Source: Solirubrobacter ginsenosidimutans (GTDB lineage Bacteria > Actinomycetota > Thermoleophilia > Solirubrobacterales > Solirubrobacteraceae). Taken from it: a stretch of 64,000 nt of DNA. This document shows, piece by piece, positions 47,943 through 57,757 of this stretch. The stretch is from positions 124,001-188,000 of the forward strand of contig NZ_JAPDOD010000005.1 of NCBI RefSeq assembly GCF_027587205.1, given 5' to 3'. A program made the translations under genes and the position numbers. The notes beneath the pieces were generated by a model. That model had not been told where the DNA came from. It saw only the letters and a list, made by a program, of their open reading frames with translations, and searched no databases. Each line of letters begins with the position of its first letter. The first letter of the stretch is position 1.

Positions 47943-49232
47943 ATGGCGTCATGGGCCACGCGCTTCCGGCGGCGGCAGAGGCTGAAGGGAAGCCTTTGGA
48001 TGGTGCCGCTGGTCTGTGCCGTGGCCGGCCCGCTGCTCGCGGAGCTGACGGTGGCGCTCGAGACGCACATCGACATCCCGAACGGCTGGATGTACTCCGA
48101 GTCGACGGCGAGCGCGGTCCTGGCCGCGATCGTCGGCGCGATGGTCGGACTCACCGGCTTCGTGGTCGCCTTCGGCGTCCTGATCGTGCAGATGGCGACG
48201 CAGACCCTCTCTCCCCGCTTCATGCGGCTGTGGTTCCGGGACGGGTTGCAGAAGACCGTGCTCGGCACGTTCGTCGGCACGTTGACGTTCGCGCTGGCGC
48301 TGCTGCGCCGCGTCGGTCCGGACACGGTCCCGGACATCGGCGTGACGATCGCCGGGATCGCGGTCACCGTGAGCGTCGTGCTCTTCCTGGTCTATCTCGA
48401 CCGCTTCATCCACCGCCTGCGCCCGGTCGCGGTGGGGTGGATCGTCGCCCGCGCCGGAGCACGCGTGTTCCAGGAGATGCAACCGACCGGCCCGCACTCC
48501 GAGCTCGGCGACGCCAGGCCCGAGGGGCCGCCGTCGCTCGAGGTTCATAGCGGCGCGGCGGGTGCGATCCAGGCCATCGACCGGCGCGGGCTGCTGGAGA
48601 CGGCGACCCGGCACGATTGCGTCCTGGAGCTCGCGCACGCGGTCGGCGACATCGTCCCGCACGGGAGCGTTCTGCTGCGGGTCTTCGGCGCCACCCCGCC
48701 CGACGCCGAGCATCTGCGCGGCCTGCTGGCGATCGGCGAGGAGCGCACGATCGAGCAGGATCCCGCCTTCGCGCTGCGGATCCTCGTCGACATCGCGATC
48801 CGGGCGCTGTCTCCCGCGGTCAACGATCCGACGACGGCCTGCCAGATCCTGGGGGCGATCGAGGACCTGCTGCTGGTGATCGGCGAGAGCGACCTGCGTG
48901 ACCGCGACACGATCTGCGACGGCAGCGGGCGCCCGCGCGTGCTGATCGTGACGCGGCGCTGGGACGACCTGCTCGCCCTCGCGCTGACCGAGATCCGCGA
49001 CTACGGCGCGACCTCGACCCAGACCACGCGCCGCCTGGCCGCGCTGCTCGACCACCTCGCCGCCCGCGTCCGCCCGGAGCATCGCGCGGCCGTCGAGGAG
49101 CAGGTCGCCGAACTGGCGGCCGCGCTGGAGCGGTTCGTCCCGGACCCGCGCGCTCGCGCGTTCGCGAGCCGGCCCGACGCCCAGGGCATCGGCGGCGCGT
49201 CCAGCGCGGAGGTGACCTTCAGTTCGTCGTGA
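47943..49232 (+). CDS. DUF2254 membrane protein
   Basis: 429 residues from the ATG at 47943 (an upstream ATG at 47904 is open). The N-terminal membrane part has four spans: LKGSLWMVPLVCAVAGPLLA, an external loop, VLAAIVGAMVGLTGFVVAFG with VLIVQMATQTLSPRFMRLWF (the family signature), and two more. The soluble C-terminal half includes AIQAIDRRGLLETATRHDCV and ALRILVDIAIRALSPAVNDP (ALSPAxNDP is diagnostic of DUF2254). Function is not established. A perfect hairpin terminator follows. Confidence 0.88.
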   Translation: MASWATRFRRRQRLKGSLWMVPLVCAVAGPLLAELTVALETHIDIPNGWMYSESTASAVLAAIVGAMVGLTGFVVAFGVLIVQMATQTLSPRFMRLWFRDGLQKTVLGTFVGTLTFALALLRRVGPDTVPDIGVTIAGIAVTVSVVLFLVYLDRFIHRLRPVAVGWIVARAGARVFQEMQPTGPHSELGDARPEGPPSLEVHSGAAGAIQAIDRRGLLETATRHDCVLELAHAVGDIVPHGSVLLRVFGATPPDAEHLRGLLAIGEERTIEQDPAFALRILVDIAIRALSPAVNDPTTACQILGAIEDLLLVIGESDLRDRDTICDGSGRPRVLIVTRRWDDLLALALTEIRDYGATSTQTTRRLAALLDHLAARVRPEHRAAVEEQVAELAAALERFVPDPRARAFASRPDAQGIGGASSAEVTFSSS

Positions 49233-49239
49233 AGCGGCA

Positions 49240-49271
49240 GGCGCGAGCCGACCCTCCTGTCGGCTCGCGCC
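49240..49271 (+). terminator. Strong hairpin terminator after the DUF2254 gene
   Basis: GGCGCGAGCCGAC (49240-49252) and GTCGGCTCGCGCC (49259-49271) are perfect 13-base complements around CCTCCT. The following ~230 bp to 49505 contain no gene I can support and should hold the promoter of the long downstream run. Confidence 0.75.
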
Positions 49272-49505
49272 ACACCGAGCCCTCTGCGGCACGGCCCACA
49301 CCTCGAGGAAAGCCGTTGCCGGGAGAGGTCCTTCCGTGCCACCGGCGCCGCGCGCACCCCGCCGGCGTCAGCTACCGCTCCTCCGCGACACGCCAACCAT
49401 GGTGGCGCCGCTGGGCGCCGTGTTCCATCCCACGGTTGCGCGATCTCGAGGATCACCCCGATCGGACGATTCCGCCCGGCCGCGGCGGCTGGACGATGCG
49501 CTGAC

Positions 49506-50471
49506 ATGATCGGCGAACGGACGATCGAAGGCTTCACCGCGCTCACGCTGGCGACGCCCGACGGCGTACTCGAGGCCGCGTTCGTCCCGGACGCCGGCAT
49601 GGTCGGCTGTTCGCTGCGCCATCGTGGCCAGGAGCTGCTCGGCCGGCGCGGCGGCCTCGCCGCGTACGTGGCCGAGCGCAAGACGATGGGCATTCCGCTG
49701 CTGTACCCGTGGGCGAACCGGTTGTCGGCGTGGCGCTGCGCGGTCGCCGGCCGCGAGATCGTCATTGACCCCGTCGCGACGCCGCTGCGCCGCGATGCGA
49801 ACGGGCTGCCGATGCATGGCCTGCTGAGCGCGGCCGCGGGCTGGCGCGTCGAGCGCCACGAAGCCACCGCGGACGGCGCCGTGCTCACGTCGCGCTTCGA
49901 CTTCTCCGCCGACGACGTGCTGATGGCGGCGTTCCCGTTCGCCCACGAGTTGGTGCTCGAGGCGACGCTGAGCGGCCCGACGCTGCGCGTCGCCACGACG
50001 GTGCACGCGTCGCGCGAGGCGCCCGTGCCGATCGCGTTCGGGTTCCATCCCTACCTCCGACTCGACGGGGTCGAGCGTGAGGATTGGCGCGTGGAGATCC
50101 CGGTCCGGGAGCGGTTGCGCCTCGGTCCGGACATGCTGCCGACCGGCGAGCGCGAGCCCGTGCGGATCGCGCCCGGGCGACTCGGCGCGCGGACGTACGA
50201 CGATGCCTACGCCGCGCCACCCGACGGGGCCGCGTTCGTGCTCGAGGGCGGGGGCCGGCGGATCGAGCTGGCCTTCGAGGCCGGCTATCCGTACGCGCAG
50301 GTGTTCGCTCCCGCGGACGACGCCGTGATCGCGTTCGAGCCGATGACCGCGCCCGCCAACGCACTGGTGACGGCGGGGCCCGAGCTGACGCTGCTCGCGC
50401 CGGGCGACAGCTACCGGGCGGCGTTCTCGATCACCGTCCGAGAGCGCGACGCATCACCCGGATCGGAGTAA
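49506..50471 (+). CDS. Aldose 1-epimerase (galactose-mutarotase-like)
   Basis: 321 residues of the GalM/YeaD beta-sandwich family. IPLLYPWANRLSAWRCAVAG (sugar-binding Asn-Arg), LPMHGLLSAAAGW with His104, the catalytic FGFHPYLRLDG (His near 178) and a C-terminal Glu in IAFEPMTAPANAL are visible. It interconverts alpha and beta anomers of a hexose or sugar phosphate. First gene of the co-directional run that includes a GH15 glycosidase and glucose-6-phosphate dehydrogenase, so anomer conversion of released glucose fits the context. Confidence 0.88.
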   Translation: MIGERTIEGFTALTLATPDGVLEAAFVPDAGMVGCSLRHRGQELLGRRGGLAAYVAERKTMGIPLLYPWANRLSAWRCAVAGREIVIDPVATPLRRDANGLPMHGLLSAAAGWRVERHEATADGAVLTSRFDFSADDVLMAAFPFAHELVLEATLSGPTLRVATTVHASREAPVPIAFGFHPYLRLDGVEREDWRVEIPVRERLRLGPDMLPTGEREPVRIAPGRLGARTYDDAYAAPPDGAAFVLEGGGRRIELAFEAGYPYAQVFAPADDAVIAFEPMTAPANALVTAGPELTLLAPGDSYRAAFSITVRERDASPGSE

Positions 50472-50504
50472 GCGGACCCGGACGGCGTCTGAGACGGTGC
50501 GCGC

Positions 50505-51056
50505 ATGAGCCTCGATCTCGCACTTCTGGTCTTTGAACGCGTCGAGGGCGCCGAGCGGGCCTACGCCGGCATGCTGGAGACCTCCGGATCGCAACCGTGG
50601 GTCCACGAGGTCTCGTTCGTCGAGCACCACCGGCACGATCGCATCGTGGTGCGGGGCACGTTCGCGGGCCGCTACGTCGACCTCGACGAGCGCGGGGACG
50701 TGATCGGCAAGCGGACGGGCGAGGGTGCTCTCACCGGCGCACTGGTCGGCGTCCTCTTCGGGCCTGCCGGGTTGGCCGTCGGGCTCGTCGCCGGCGGCAC
50801 CGTCGGCGGGCTGAAGGAGTCCGAGCACGCGCCGCATCTGCACGATGCGTTCCTGGACGAGCTCCGCGCGGAGGTGCCCGTGAAGTCCTCGGCCCTGCTC
50901 CTGCTCGCCGGGCCGGAGCACGTCGACGCGATGATCGCCGTGCTCGAAGGGAGCGGTGGGCGGCTCGTGCGCCACCACCTGACGCCCGACGCCGCGCTCG
51001 CGCTCGAGGCGGCCGTCGCCGGAGCCCCTCGCGTCACGCCGTGGACCGGCGAGTAG
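50505..51056 (+). CDS. DUF1269-family protein with glycine-zipper hairpin
   Basis: 183 residues. LDLALLVFERVEGAERAYAG starts the ferredoxin-like DUF1269 fold; a hydrophobic Gly-rich hairpin occupies about 73-103 (GALTGALVGVLFGPAGLAVG, then VAGGTVGG), and LRAEVPVKSSALLLLAGPEH follows. Members are thought to be membrane-associated; function unknown. 33 bp after the epimerase and 9 bp before the PrsW-like gene. Confidence 0.82.
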   Translation: MSLDLALLVFERVEGAERAYAGMLETSGSQPWVHEVSFVEHHRHDRIVVRGTFAGRYVDLDERGDVIGKRTGEGALTGALVGVLFGPAGLAVGLVAGGTVGGLKESEHAPHLHDAFLDELRAEVPVKSSALLLLAGPEHVDAMIAVLEGSGGRLVRHHLTPDAALALEAAVAGAPRVTPWTGE

Positions 51057-51065
51057 GCGCAGAGC

Positions 51066-52055
51066 ATGGCGATCAAGCTGACCCGGGTCGCGCGGGCTGA
51101 GCGTACCGCCGAACCGCACGAGCACTTCGTGCATCTCCCGACGCGGCTGTGGAAGCTGCTGCTGGCGGGCGGCCTCGTCACGTGGCTGATCGCGGCGGTC
51201 GTCACGGAGGCCACCAACGACACGATCCTCGTGCCGACGGTGATCATCGTCGGCAGCTTCATGGTCCCGGTGACGATGGCCGCGTTCGCGCTCTCGCGCC
51301 GCCGCGAGGGCTACCTGACGACCGAGGAGGTCGTGCTCGGATTCCTGCTCGCGGGGACGCTCGGGGTCGTGGCCACGGCGCTGCTGGAGACCTACCTCCT
51401 CCCGTCCGCGAGCGGCACGTTCATCGCCGTCGGCTGGATCGAGGAGTTCGGCAAGGGCGCCGTGCTGCTCGTCGTAGCCCACCAGGTACATCACCGCGAG
51501 CCGCGCGACGGGATGGTGCTCGGCGCCGTCGTGGGCGCCGGGTTCGCCGCCTTCGAGAGTGCCGGCTACGCACTCCAGGTGGTGCTCGAGAACGCCGACC
51601 GCATCTCGGTCGTCGCCGTGCTCGAGATCGAGGCGTTCCGCGCCGTTCTCGCGCCGTTCGGCCACATCACCTGGACGGCCCTGATCGGTGGCGCCCTGTT
51701 CGCCAGCTCGCGTGGCGGTCGCTTCCACCTGACCCACGGGCTCGTCCTGACGATCGTCGGCGTCGTCACGCTGCACGCGCTCTGGGATCAGTCGTACGGG
51801 TGGGCCGTGATGCTCACGCGCGGCATCGTGATGGACGTCGGTTGGCAGCTGCTGTGGCCCAACGCGCAGTTCTGGGCGATCCCGCCGACCGGCTCCGACC
51901 TGTTCTGGTTCAACACGATCTACGACGTGCTGCTGGCGATCTGGTCCGTGATCGGCGCGACCTGGGTCGTCGTCGCCTGGCGCCGCTACGCCGCCAAGCG
52001 CGACGATCAGCCTTCGTCCTTGCCCTCCGGCGCCGAACGATCGATGACGGCATAG
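51066..52055 (+). CDS. PrsW-family intramembrane metalloprotease
   Basis: 329 residues with about eight or nine spans. The family's membrane-embedded motifs are present: Glu126-Glu127 in WIEEFGKGAVL, Glu164 in AGFAAFESAGYA, His200 in PFGHITWTAL and His237/Asp241 in TLHALWDQS. PrsW of Bacillus cuts an anti-sigma factor, so this protease may release a membrane-held regulator. Two ECF sigma genes and membrane peptides occur elsewhere in the window, but no target is adjacent other than the PAS-LuxR gene 6 bp downstream. Confidence 0.87.
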   Translation: MAIKLTRVARAERTAEPHEHFVHLPTRLWKLLLAGGLVTWLIAAVVTEATNDTILVPTVIIVGSFMVPVTMAAFALSRRREGYLTTEEVVLGFLLAGTLGVVATALLETYLLPSASGTFIAVGWIEEFGKGAVLLVVAHQVHHREPRDGMVLGAVVGAGFAAFESAGYALQVVLENADRISVVAVLEIEAFRAVLAPFGHITWTALIGGALFASSRGGRFHLTHGLVLTIVGVVTLHALWDQSYGWAVMLTRGIVMDVGWQLLWPNAQFWAIPPTGSDLFWFNTIYDVLLAIWSVIGATWVVVAWRRYAAKRDDQPSSLPSGAERSMTA

Positions 52056-52061
52056 AGGTCG

Positions 52062-52742
52062 ATGGCGAGCACCCCCCACGGCCGGCATCCTCCGCCTCGG
52101 ACGATGTCACGGGCGGCGGCGTCCGTGACGGTCCCGCGCGTGTCGCTCGGCGATGGATGGCCGGCGCTGTTCGAGAGCGCGTTCCGTCAGTCGCGCAACG
52201 CGATGGTGCTGCTCGACGAGCGGCGGCGTGTGGTGGACGCCAACGCGGCCATGGTCGGGCTCGTCGGGCACTCGCGCGCCTGGCTCGTCCGCCGGCCGAT
52301 GGCCGAGATCGTCGCCGACGGCCCACTGGTGACCGAGCCCGAATGGCAGCAGTGGCTGGCCGCCGGGCGCTTCGCGGGCGAGGCGACGTTGCTACACGCG
52401 GACGGCCACGCCGTGACCGTCCAGTGGGGCGCCACGACCGAGGCCGTCACCGGCCGCCGCCTCGTGCTCGTCGCGGCACTGCACACGTCGCGCTGGGGTC
52501 CGCGCTTCCGCCGGACGCCGGATGCTCGCCACGACCCGCGGGCGCTCTCGGCGCGTGAGGCCGAAGTGGTGCGCCTGGTCGCGCTGGGACAGACCGGGCC
52601 GGAGATCGCGGACGATCTCGGGATCGCTCATGACACCGTCCGCACCCACGTCCGCCACGCCATGGACAAGCTCGGAGCCCGGTCGCGCGCCCATCTCGTG
52701 GCCAAGGTGTTCGGCGGAGACCTGATCATGCGATCCGGGTGA
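52062..52742 (+). CDS. PAS-domain LuxR-type transcriptional regulator
   Basis: 226 residues. A PAS domain at about 35-140 (SAFRQSRNAMVLLDERRRVV, DANAAMVGLVGHSRAWL) is followed by a LuxR/GerE HTH at about 165-222: LSAREAEVVRLVALGQTGPE, IADDLGIAHDTVRTHVRHAM. There is no receiver Asp or kinase, so it probably senses a ligand or redox signal directly. It sits at the head of the MFS-zwf-GH15-GMC-ndh-cydAB genes, 61 bp before the MFS start, making it the likely local regulator. Confidence 0.85.
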   Translation: MASTPHGRHPPPRTMSRAAASVTVPRVSLGDGWPALFESAFRQSRNAMVLLDERRRVVDANAAMVGLVGHSRAWLVRRPMAEIVADGPLVTEPEWQQWLAAGRFAGEATLLHADGHAVTVQWGATTEAVTGRRLVLVAALHTSRWGPRFRRTPDARHDPRALSAREAEVVRLVALGQTGPEIADDLGIAHDTVRTHVRHAMDKLGARSRAHLVAKVFGGDLIMRSG

Positions 52743-52803
52743 TGCCGACCACCGTGCGGCGCTGGATCCTCGTCCGCGAACGGGAACGAGGAGGTCGGTC
52801 TTC

Positions 52804-54426
52804 GTGACAAAGGTGGAGGGCGGCGAAGCGCCTGCGCGCGCAGGGCTGGTGCTCGCCGCGCTGATCCTCGTCGCGGGGGTCGCCAATCTGAACCTGTCGG
52901 TGGCGAACGTCGCGCTGCCCGACATCGGCAAGCACTTCGACTCGTCGCAGACGACGCTCGACCTGATCGCGGTCGGCTACTCGCTCGGCCTCGCCGCTTC
53001 GGTGCTCTACCTCGGTGCGCTCGGCGACCGGTATGGGCGCAAGCTGCTGTTGCTGCTCGGCATGGCGTTGTCGGTGCCTGCGTGCCTGCTCGCCGCGTTC
53101 GCCCCGACCGACGGGGTGCTGTTCGGAGCTCGTGTCCTGGGCGGGCTGTCCGCGGGCATGGCGTACCCGACGACGCTGGCGTTGATCGCGGCGCTGTGGT
53201 CGGGGCCGGGGCGCACGAAGTCGATCGCGCTGTGGTCGGCGCTCGGGGGCGCGATCGCGTCCCTCGGCCCGCTGGTCGCCGGCGCGCTGCTGGAGAGCTT
53301 CGACTGGGGATCGGTCTTCCTGATCACCCTCCCGCTCGTCGTCATCGCGTTCCCGATGGCCGCCAAGTTCGTCCCGGCGCACGTGAACGAGACGACCGAG
53401 CCGGTCGACAACCCCGGCGGAGTCCTGTCCGTGGTGCTGGTCGCGGCGCTGATCCTCGCGATCAACTTCGCCCCGGTTCCGAACAAAGGGACGCTGACGC
53501 TCGGGCTGACCGCGATCGCCGTCGCCGCGCTGATCGCGTTCCTCATCCGTCAGCGCCGCGCGGCCAACCCGCTCTACGACCTGCACGTCGCCTCGCGGCG
53601 GATCTTCTGGGTGGCGGCGCTCGCCGGGATCATCGTCTTCGGCTCGCTGATGGGCGCCGCGTTCGTCAGCCAGCAGTTCCTCCAGAACGTGCTCGGCTAC
53701 TCGACGCTCGAAGCGGGCGCCGCGTTCCTGCCCACGATCGTGTTCATGGTGCTCGTCGCGCCGCGCTCGGCCAAGCTCGTCGAGACTCGCGGCGCTCGCT
53801 TCACGCTGCTGTGCGGCTACGTGTTCCTGCTGTTCGCGTTCGCGACGATGCTCCTGTTGTGGGAGCCGGGCATCCCCTACTGGAAGATCGGCCTGGCCTA
53901 CGCGTTCATCGGGATCGGCGTGGGCTTCGCCGGCACGCCCGCGTCGCACTCGCTCACCGGCTCCGTGCCCGTGCGGCGCGCGGGTATGGCGTCCGGCACC
54001 GCCGACCTGCAGCGCGACCTCGGCGGCGCGATCATGCAGTCGATCTTCGGTGCGCTACTGACCGCGGGGTACGCTGCCGCCGCCACGGCGGCGATCGCCG
54101 CGGCGCCGAACAGCGCGCAGATCAACGGTGACGTCGAGAACCAGCTGACGAAGTCGTTCGCCGGGGCGGAGTCCGTCGCGCAGCAGTACCCGCAGTACGC
54201 GAGCCAGATCACCGCCGCGGCCAAGGAGTCCTTCCTCAACGGCGACCAGTGGGCGTACACGGCGGGCATCGTCGCGGTGGCGCTCGGCGCGGTGCTCGTG
54301 TTCTTCATGTTCCCGAGGAAGGACGAAGAGCAGCGGGCGCTCGCCGATTACCAACTCGAAGACTCCGCCTTTCACCCGGACCGGGTGACGACGGAGGCCG
54401 CATCCGAGAGGAGCTTGCGGGTATGA
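52804..54426 (+). CDS. MFS transporter (DHA2-like)
   Basis: 540 residues from a GTG with a good ribosome site (CGAGGAGG). About 14 spans; motif A is GALGDRYGRKLLLLLG, and ALWSALGGAIASLGPLVAGA carries the antiporter motif C pattern. The long loop after helix 13 (NSAQINGDVENQLTKSFAGA) and a charged C-terminal tail are typical of this group. Its TGA overlaps the zwf ATG (ATGA at 54423-54426). In this operon it may carry a sugar or sugar acid rather than a drug. Confidence 0.85.
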   Translation: MTKVEGGEAPARAGLVLAALILVAGVANLNLSVANVALPDIGKHFDSSQTTLDLIAVGYSLGLAASVLYLGALGDRYGRKLLLLLGMALSVPACLLAAFAPTDGVLFGARVLGGLSAGMAYPTTLALIAALWSGPGRTKSIALWSALGGAIASLGPLVAGALLESFDWGSVFLITLPLVVIAFPMAAKFVPAHVNETTEPVDNPGGVLSVVLVAALILAINFAPVPNKGTLTLGLTAIAVAALIAFLIRQRRAANPLYDLHVASRRIFWVAALAGIIVFGSLMGAAFVSQQFLQNVLGYSTLEAGAAFLPTIVFMVLVAPRSAKLVETRGARFTLLCGYVFLLFAFATMLLLWEPGIPYWKIGLAYAFIGIGVGFAGTPASHSLTGSVPVRRAGMASGTADLQRDLGGAIMQSIFGALLTAGYAAAATAAIAAAPNSAQINGDVENQLTKSFAGAESVAQQYPQYASQITAAAKESFLNGDQWAYTAGIVAVALGAVLVFFMFPRKDEEQRALADYQLEDSAFHPDRVTTEAASERSLRV

Positions 54427-55853
54427 GCACGGCAGTCAGACCGCGCCCCGACGCGGGCGCGTCCTCCGATCAGACGACCGACGTCCTGGTGGTGTTCGGC
54501 ATCAGCGGCGATCTGGCGCGGGTGATGACGTTCCACTCGCTCTACCGGCTCGAGCGCCGCGGATTGCTGCACTGTCCGATCCTCGGCGTCGCCGCCGATG
54601 ATTGGACCGACGACGATCTGCGCGGGCACGCCCGGGCGGCGATCGCGGCGTGCGGCGAGACGATCGACGAGGCGACGTTCGCGCGCTTGGCGGCGCGGTT
54701 CTCCTACCTGGCCGGCAATTTCGCCGAGCCCGCGACCTTCGAGCGTGTGGCACGAGCGCTGGAGGGGAAGGAGCGCCCGGTCTTCTACCTCGAGATCCCT
54801 CCGTCGCTGTTCGGGATGGTGGTCGAGGGCCTGGCCGGCGCGGGCCTGACCGAGCACGCTCGCGTCGTGGTCGAGAAGCCGTTCGGCCACGACCTCGAGT
54901 CGGCGCGAGCGCTGCAGGCGGAGCTCGAGGTCCATCTGCGCGAGGAGCAGCTGTATCGGATCGATCACTTCCTCGGCAAGATGGGCCTCGCCGAGGTGCT
55001 CTATCTGCGGTTCGCGAACGCGATCTTCGAGCCGATCTGGAACCGCAACTACGTGTCATGCGTGCAGATCACGATGGCCGAGGACTTCGGCGTCGACGCC
55101 CGCGGCCACTTCTATGACCCGGTCGGCGCGCTGCGCGACGTCGTCGTCAACCACATCATGCAGGTGGTCGCTGCCGTCGCGATGGAACCGCCGGCGGGCG
55201 CCGACCCCAGCACCCTCAAGGACTCGATCGCGGGCGTGCTGCGCGCGATCCGCCCCGCGGACCCGGCCAACTACGTGCGCGGCCAGCACGAGGGCTACCG
55301 GTCGATCGACGGCGTGGCCCCGGATTCACAGACGGAGACCTACGCCGCGCTGCGCCTGGACATCGACAGCTGGCGCTGGTCCGGTGTGCCGTTCTTCATC
55401 CGCACGGGCAAATGGCTCCCGACGACCCAGACCGAGGCGCGGCTCGTGTTCCGTGAGCCGCCTCGGCTGGGGCTGCTTCCGGAAGAGACGCGCCGGCCCG
55501 AGCGAAACCAGATCGCCGTCAAGCTCGACCCGTCGACGGGCATCCGCATGGTCGTCGACGCCCGGCGCGGCAATGTGAGAGCGCCCGAGCGGATCACCAT
55601 GGACATGGAGTTCGCCGACGAGGGCGGCGAGGACCCGACCCCGTACGAGGTCCTGCTCGATGCCGCGATGCGCGGCGACTCGATGCGCTTCAGGCGCCGG
55701 GACAGTGTCGAGCAGCAGTGGCGGATCATGCAGCCGCTGTTGGTCGACCCGCCGCCGGTGCATTCCTATGCCAAGGGCACCTGGGGTCCGGAGGCCGGTG
55801 ACCGGCTGCCCGACGAATACGGCGGCTGGCACGGTCCGTGGGTGGCGTCATGA
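54423..55853 (+). CDS. zwf: Glucose-6-phosphate dehydrogenase
   Basis: 476 residues from the ATG at 54423. The NADP loop is VFGISGDLARVMTFHSLY (24-41), the substrate site EKPFGHD is at 151-157 and the catalytic signature RIDHFLGK at 179-186; DVVVNHIMQVVA carries the active-site His. The GISGDLA loop and VMTFHSLY differ from the GASGDLA...RKLxPALY of E. coli but match an actinobacterial branch. It makes 6-phosphogluconolactone and NADPH, feeding pentose phosphate or Entner-Doudoroff flow. Overlaps the next gene by 4 bp. Confidence 0.93.
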   Translation: MSTAVRPRPDAGASSDQTTDVLVVFGISGDLARVMTFHSLYRLERRGLLHCPILGVAADDWTDDDLRGHARAAIAACGETIDEATFARLAARFSYLAGNFAEPATFERVARALEGKERPVFYLEIPPSLFGMVVEGLAGAGLTEHARVVVEKPFGHDLESARALQAELEVHLREEQLYRIDHFLGKMGLAEVLYLRFANAIFEPIWNRNYVSCVQITMAEDFGVDARGHFYDPVGALRDVVVNHIMQVVAAVAMEPPAGADPSTLKDSIAGVLRAIRPADPANYVRGQHEGYRSIDGVAPDSQTETYAALRLDIDSWRWSGVPFFIRTGKWLPTTQTEARLVFREPPRLGLLPEETRRPERNQIAVKLDPSTGIRMVVDARRGNVRAPERITMDMEFADEGGEDPTPYEVLLDAAMRGDSMRFRRRDSVEQQWRIMQPLLVDPPPVHSYAKGTWGPEAGDRLPDEYGGWHGPWVAS

Positions 55854-57757
55854 CCGCCGTCGATGGAGCCCGTGCCGTCCCCGCCGCCGAGCCACAGAGC
55901 GCCGCCGCGCCCTCGCCCTTCCCCCCGATCGAGTCCTTCGGCTTCCTCTCGAACTGCCATACCTCGGCACTCGTCGCGCCCGACGGCGCGATCGCCTGGC
56001 TGTGCGTGCCGTCCTTCGACGCGCCGAGCGTGTTCGCGACGCTCCTGGATCGCCAGGCCGGCTACTTCCGCGTCGGGCCGTTCGGCCTCGGCGTCCCGGC
56101 CGCGCGCGCGTACGAGCCCGGCACCAACACGCTCGTGACCACCTGGCACACCTCGAGCGGCTGGGTCGTCGTGCGCGACGCGCTCACGATGGGCCCGCGC
56201 CGAGGCGAGGACACGGTGACGCCGCACACGCGCCCGCCGGCCGACGAGGACGGCGACCACCTGCTCGTGCGGACGATCGAGTGCATCGAGGGCAGCGTCG
56301 AGATGGAGCTCGTGTGCGAGCCCGTCTTCGACTACGGGCGCACCGCCGCCGAGTGGAGCCTCCATGACGGTCGCGGCATCGCCGACGCGAGCGGCGCGGG
56401 CGTGACGCTGCGCCTGTGCACCGACATGGCCATCGGGATCGAGGGCGGGCGCGCGCGTGCCCGCCACACGCTTCAGGCGGGCGAGCTCGCCTACTGCTCG
56501 CTGTCGTGGGCGGAGGAGCTGGCGTCGCCGGCCAACGACGAGGAGGCCCAGGAGCGGATGGCCGCGACCACCCGCTTCTGGCGGTCGTGGGTCGACGGGG
56601 CGCGGCTGCCCGACCATCAGTTCCGCGAGGCGATCGCGCGCTCGATCCTCGCCATCAAGGGTCTCACGTACATGCCGACCGGCGCGACCGTGGCCGCGGC
56701 GACGACCTCGCTGCCCGAGACGCCCGGCGGCGAGCGCAACTGGGACTACCGCTACGCGTGGATGCGCGACGCGACGTTCACCCTGCGAGCGCTGCACTGG
56801 CTCAACCTCGACTGGGAGGCCGAGGAGTTCATGCAGTACGTGGCCGACCTCGAGCCCAACGCCGACGGCGCGATGCAGATCATGTACGGGATCGACGGGC
56901 GCCGCGACCTGACGGAGTCCACGCGCGACGACCTCTCCGGCTACGCGGGCGCGCGGCCGGTGCGGATCGGCAACGGCGCCTTCGACCAGCGCCAGAACGA
57001 CGTCTACGGCGCGGTCCTCGACTGCATCCTGCTGCAGACCCGCCGCAGCCAGCGGCTGTCCCGGCGCCTGTGGCCGATCGTCGAGAGCCAGGCCGAGTGT
57101 GCGACGCGCGTCTGGCGCGAGCCCGACCAGGGCATCTGGGAGGCGCGCGGCGCGCCCTGCCACTACGTCTCGTCCAAGCTCATGTCCTGGGTCGCGATGG
57201 ACCGGGCGGCCAAGATCGCCAACATCCGCGGCGACGGGGACAAAGAAGTCCGCTGGCGCGCGGTGGCCGAGGAGATCCGCGCCGACATCCTCGAGCACGG
57301 GGTCGACTCGCGCGGGTCGCTGCGCCAGCACTATGAGACCGACGCGCTGGACGCCTCGAACCTGCTGGCCGCCGTCTTCGGGTTCTTCACGGACGACGAT
57401 CCGCGGCTGCGCGCGACCGTGCTGGCGATCGCGGACGAGCTGACCGAGAACGGCTACGTCCTGCGCTACCGCACCGAGCAGACCGACGACGGCCTCGCCG
57501 GTCGCGAGGGAACGTTCCTGATCTGCTCGTTCTGGCTCGTCTCGGCACTGGCCGTGATCGGCGAGCTGCAGCGGGCACGCGACCTGATGGAGCGCCTGCT
57601 GCACAACGCGTCGTCGCTCGGCCTGTTCGCCGAGGAGCTCGACGCCACCACCGGGCGCCACCTCGGGAACTTCCCGCAGGCGTTCTCACACCTGGCGCTG
57701 ATCGAGGCGGCGGCGCGCATCATCGTCGCCGAACGAGCGGAGGAGTACGCGGTATGA
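55850..57757 (+). CDS. Glycoside hydrolase family 15 (glucoamylase/trehalase-like)
   Basis: 635 residues from the ATG at 55850. An N-terminal beta-sandwich (IESFGFLSNCHTSALVAPDG, then WLCVPSFDAPSVFATLLD) precedes the (alpha/alpha)6 barrel with the GH15 landmark GERNWDYRYAWMRDATF (297-307 region), the catalytic acid Glu431 in QGIWEARG and the base Glu595/596 in GLFAEELD. No signal peptide, so it acts on intracellular alpha-glucosides such as trehalose or maltodextrin; actinobacterial trehalases belong here. It overlaps zwf and the GMC gene by 4 bp each. Confidence 0.9.
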   Translation: MTAVDGARAVPAAEPQSAAAPSPFPPIESFGFLSNCHTSALVAPDGAIAWLCVPSFDAPSVFATLLDRQAGYFRVGPFGLGVPAARAYEPGTNTLVTTWHTSSGWVVVRDALTMGPRRGEDTVTPHTRPPADEDGDHLLVRTIECIEGSVEMELVCEPVFDYGRTAAEWSLHDGRGIADASGAGVTLRLCTDMAIGIEGGRARARHTLQAGELAYCSLSWAEELASPANDEEAQERMAATTRFWRSWVDGARLPDHQFREAIARSILAIKGLTYMPTGATVAAATTSLPETPGGERNWDYRYAWMRDATFTLRALHWLNLDWEAEEFMQYVADLEPNADGAMQIMYGIDGRRDLTESTRDDLSGYAGARPVRIGNGAFDQRQNDVYGAVLDCILLQTRRSQRLSRRLWPIVESQAECATRVWREPDQGIWEARGAPCHYVSSKLMSWVAMDRAAKIANIRGDGDKEVRWRAVAEEIRADILEHGVDSRGSLRQHYETDALDASNLLAAVFGFFTDDDPRLRATVLAIADELTENGYVLRYRTEQTDDGLAGREGTFLICSFWLVSALAVIGELQRARDLMERLLHNASSLGLFAEELDATTGRHLGNFPQAFSHLALIEAAARIIVAERAEEYAV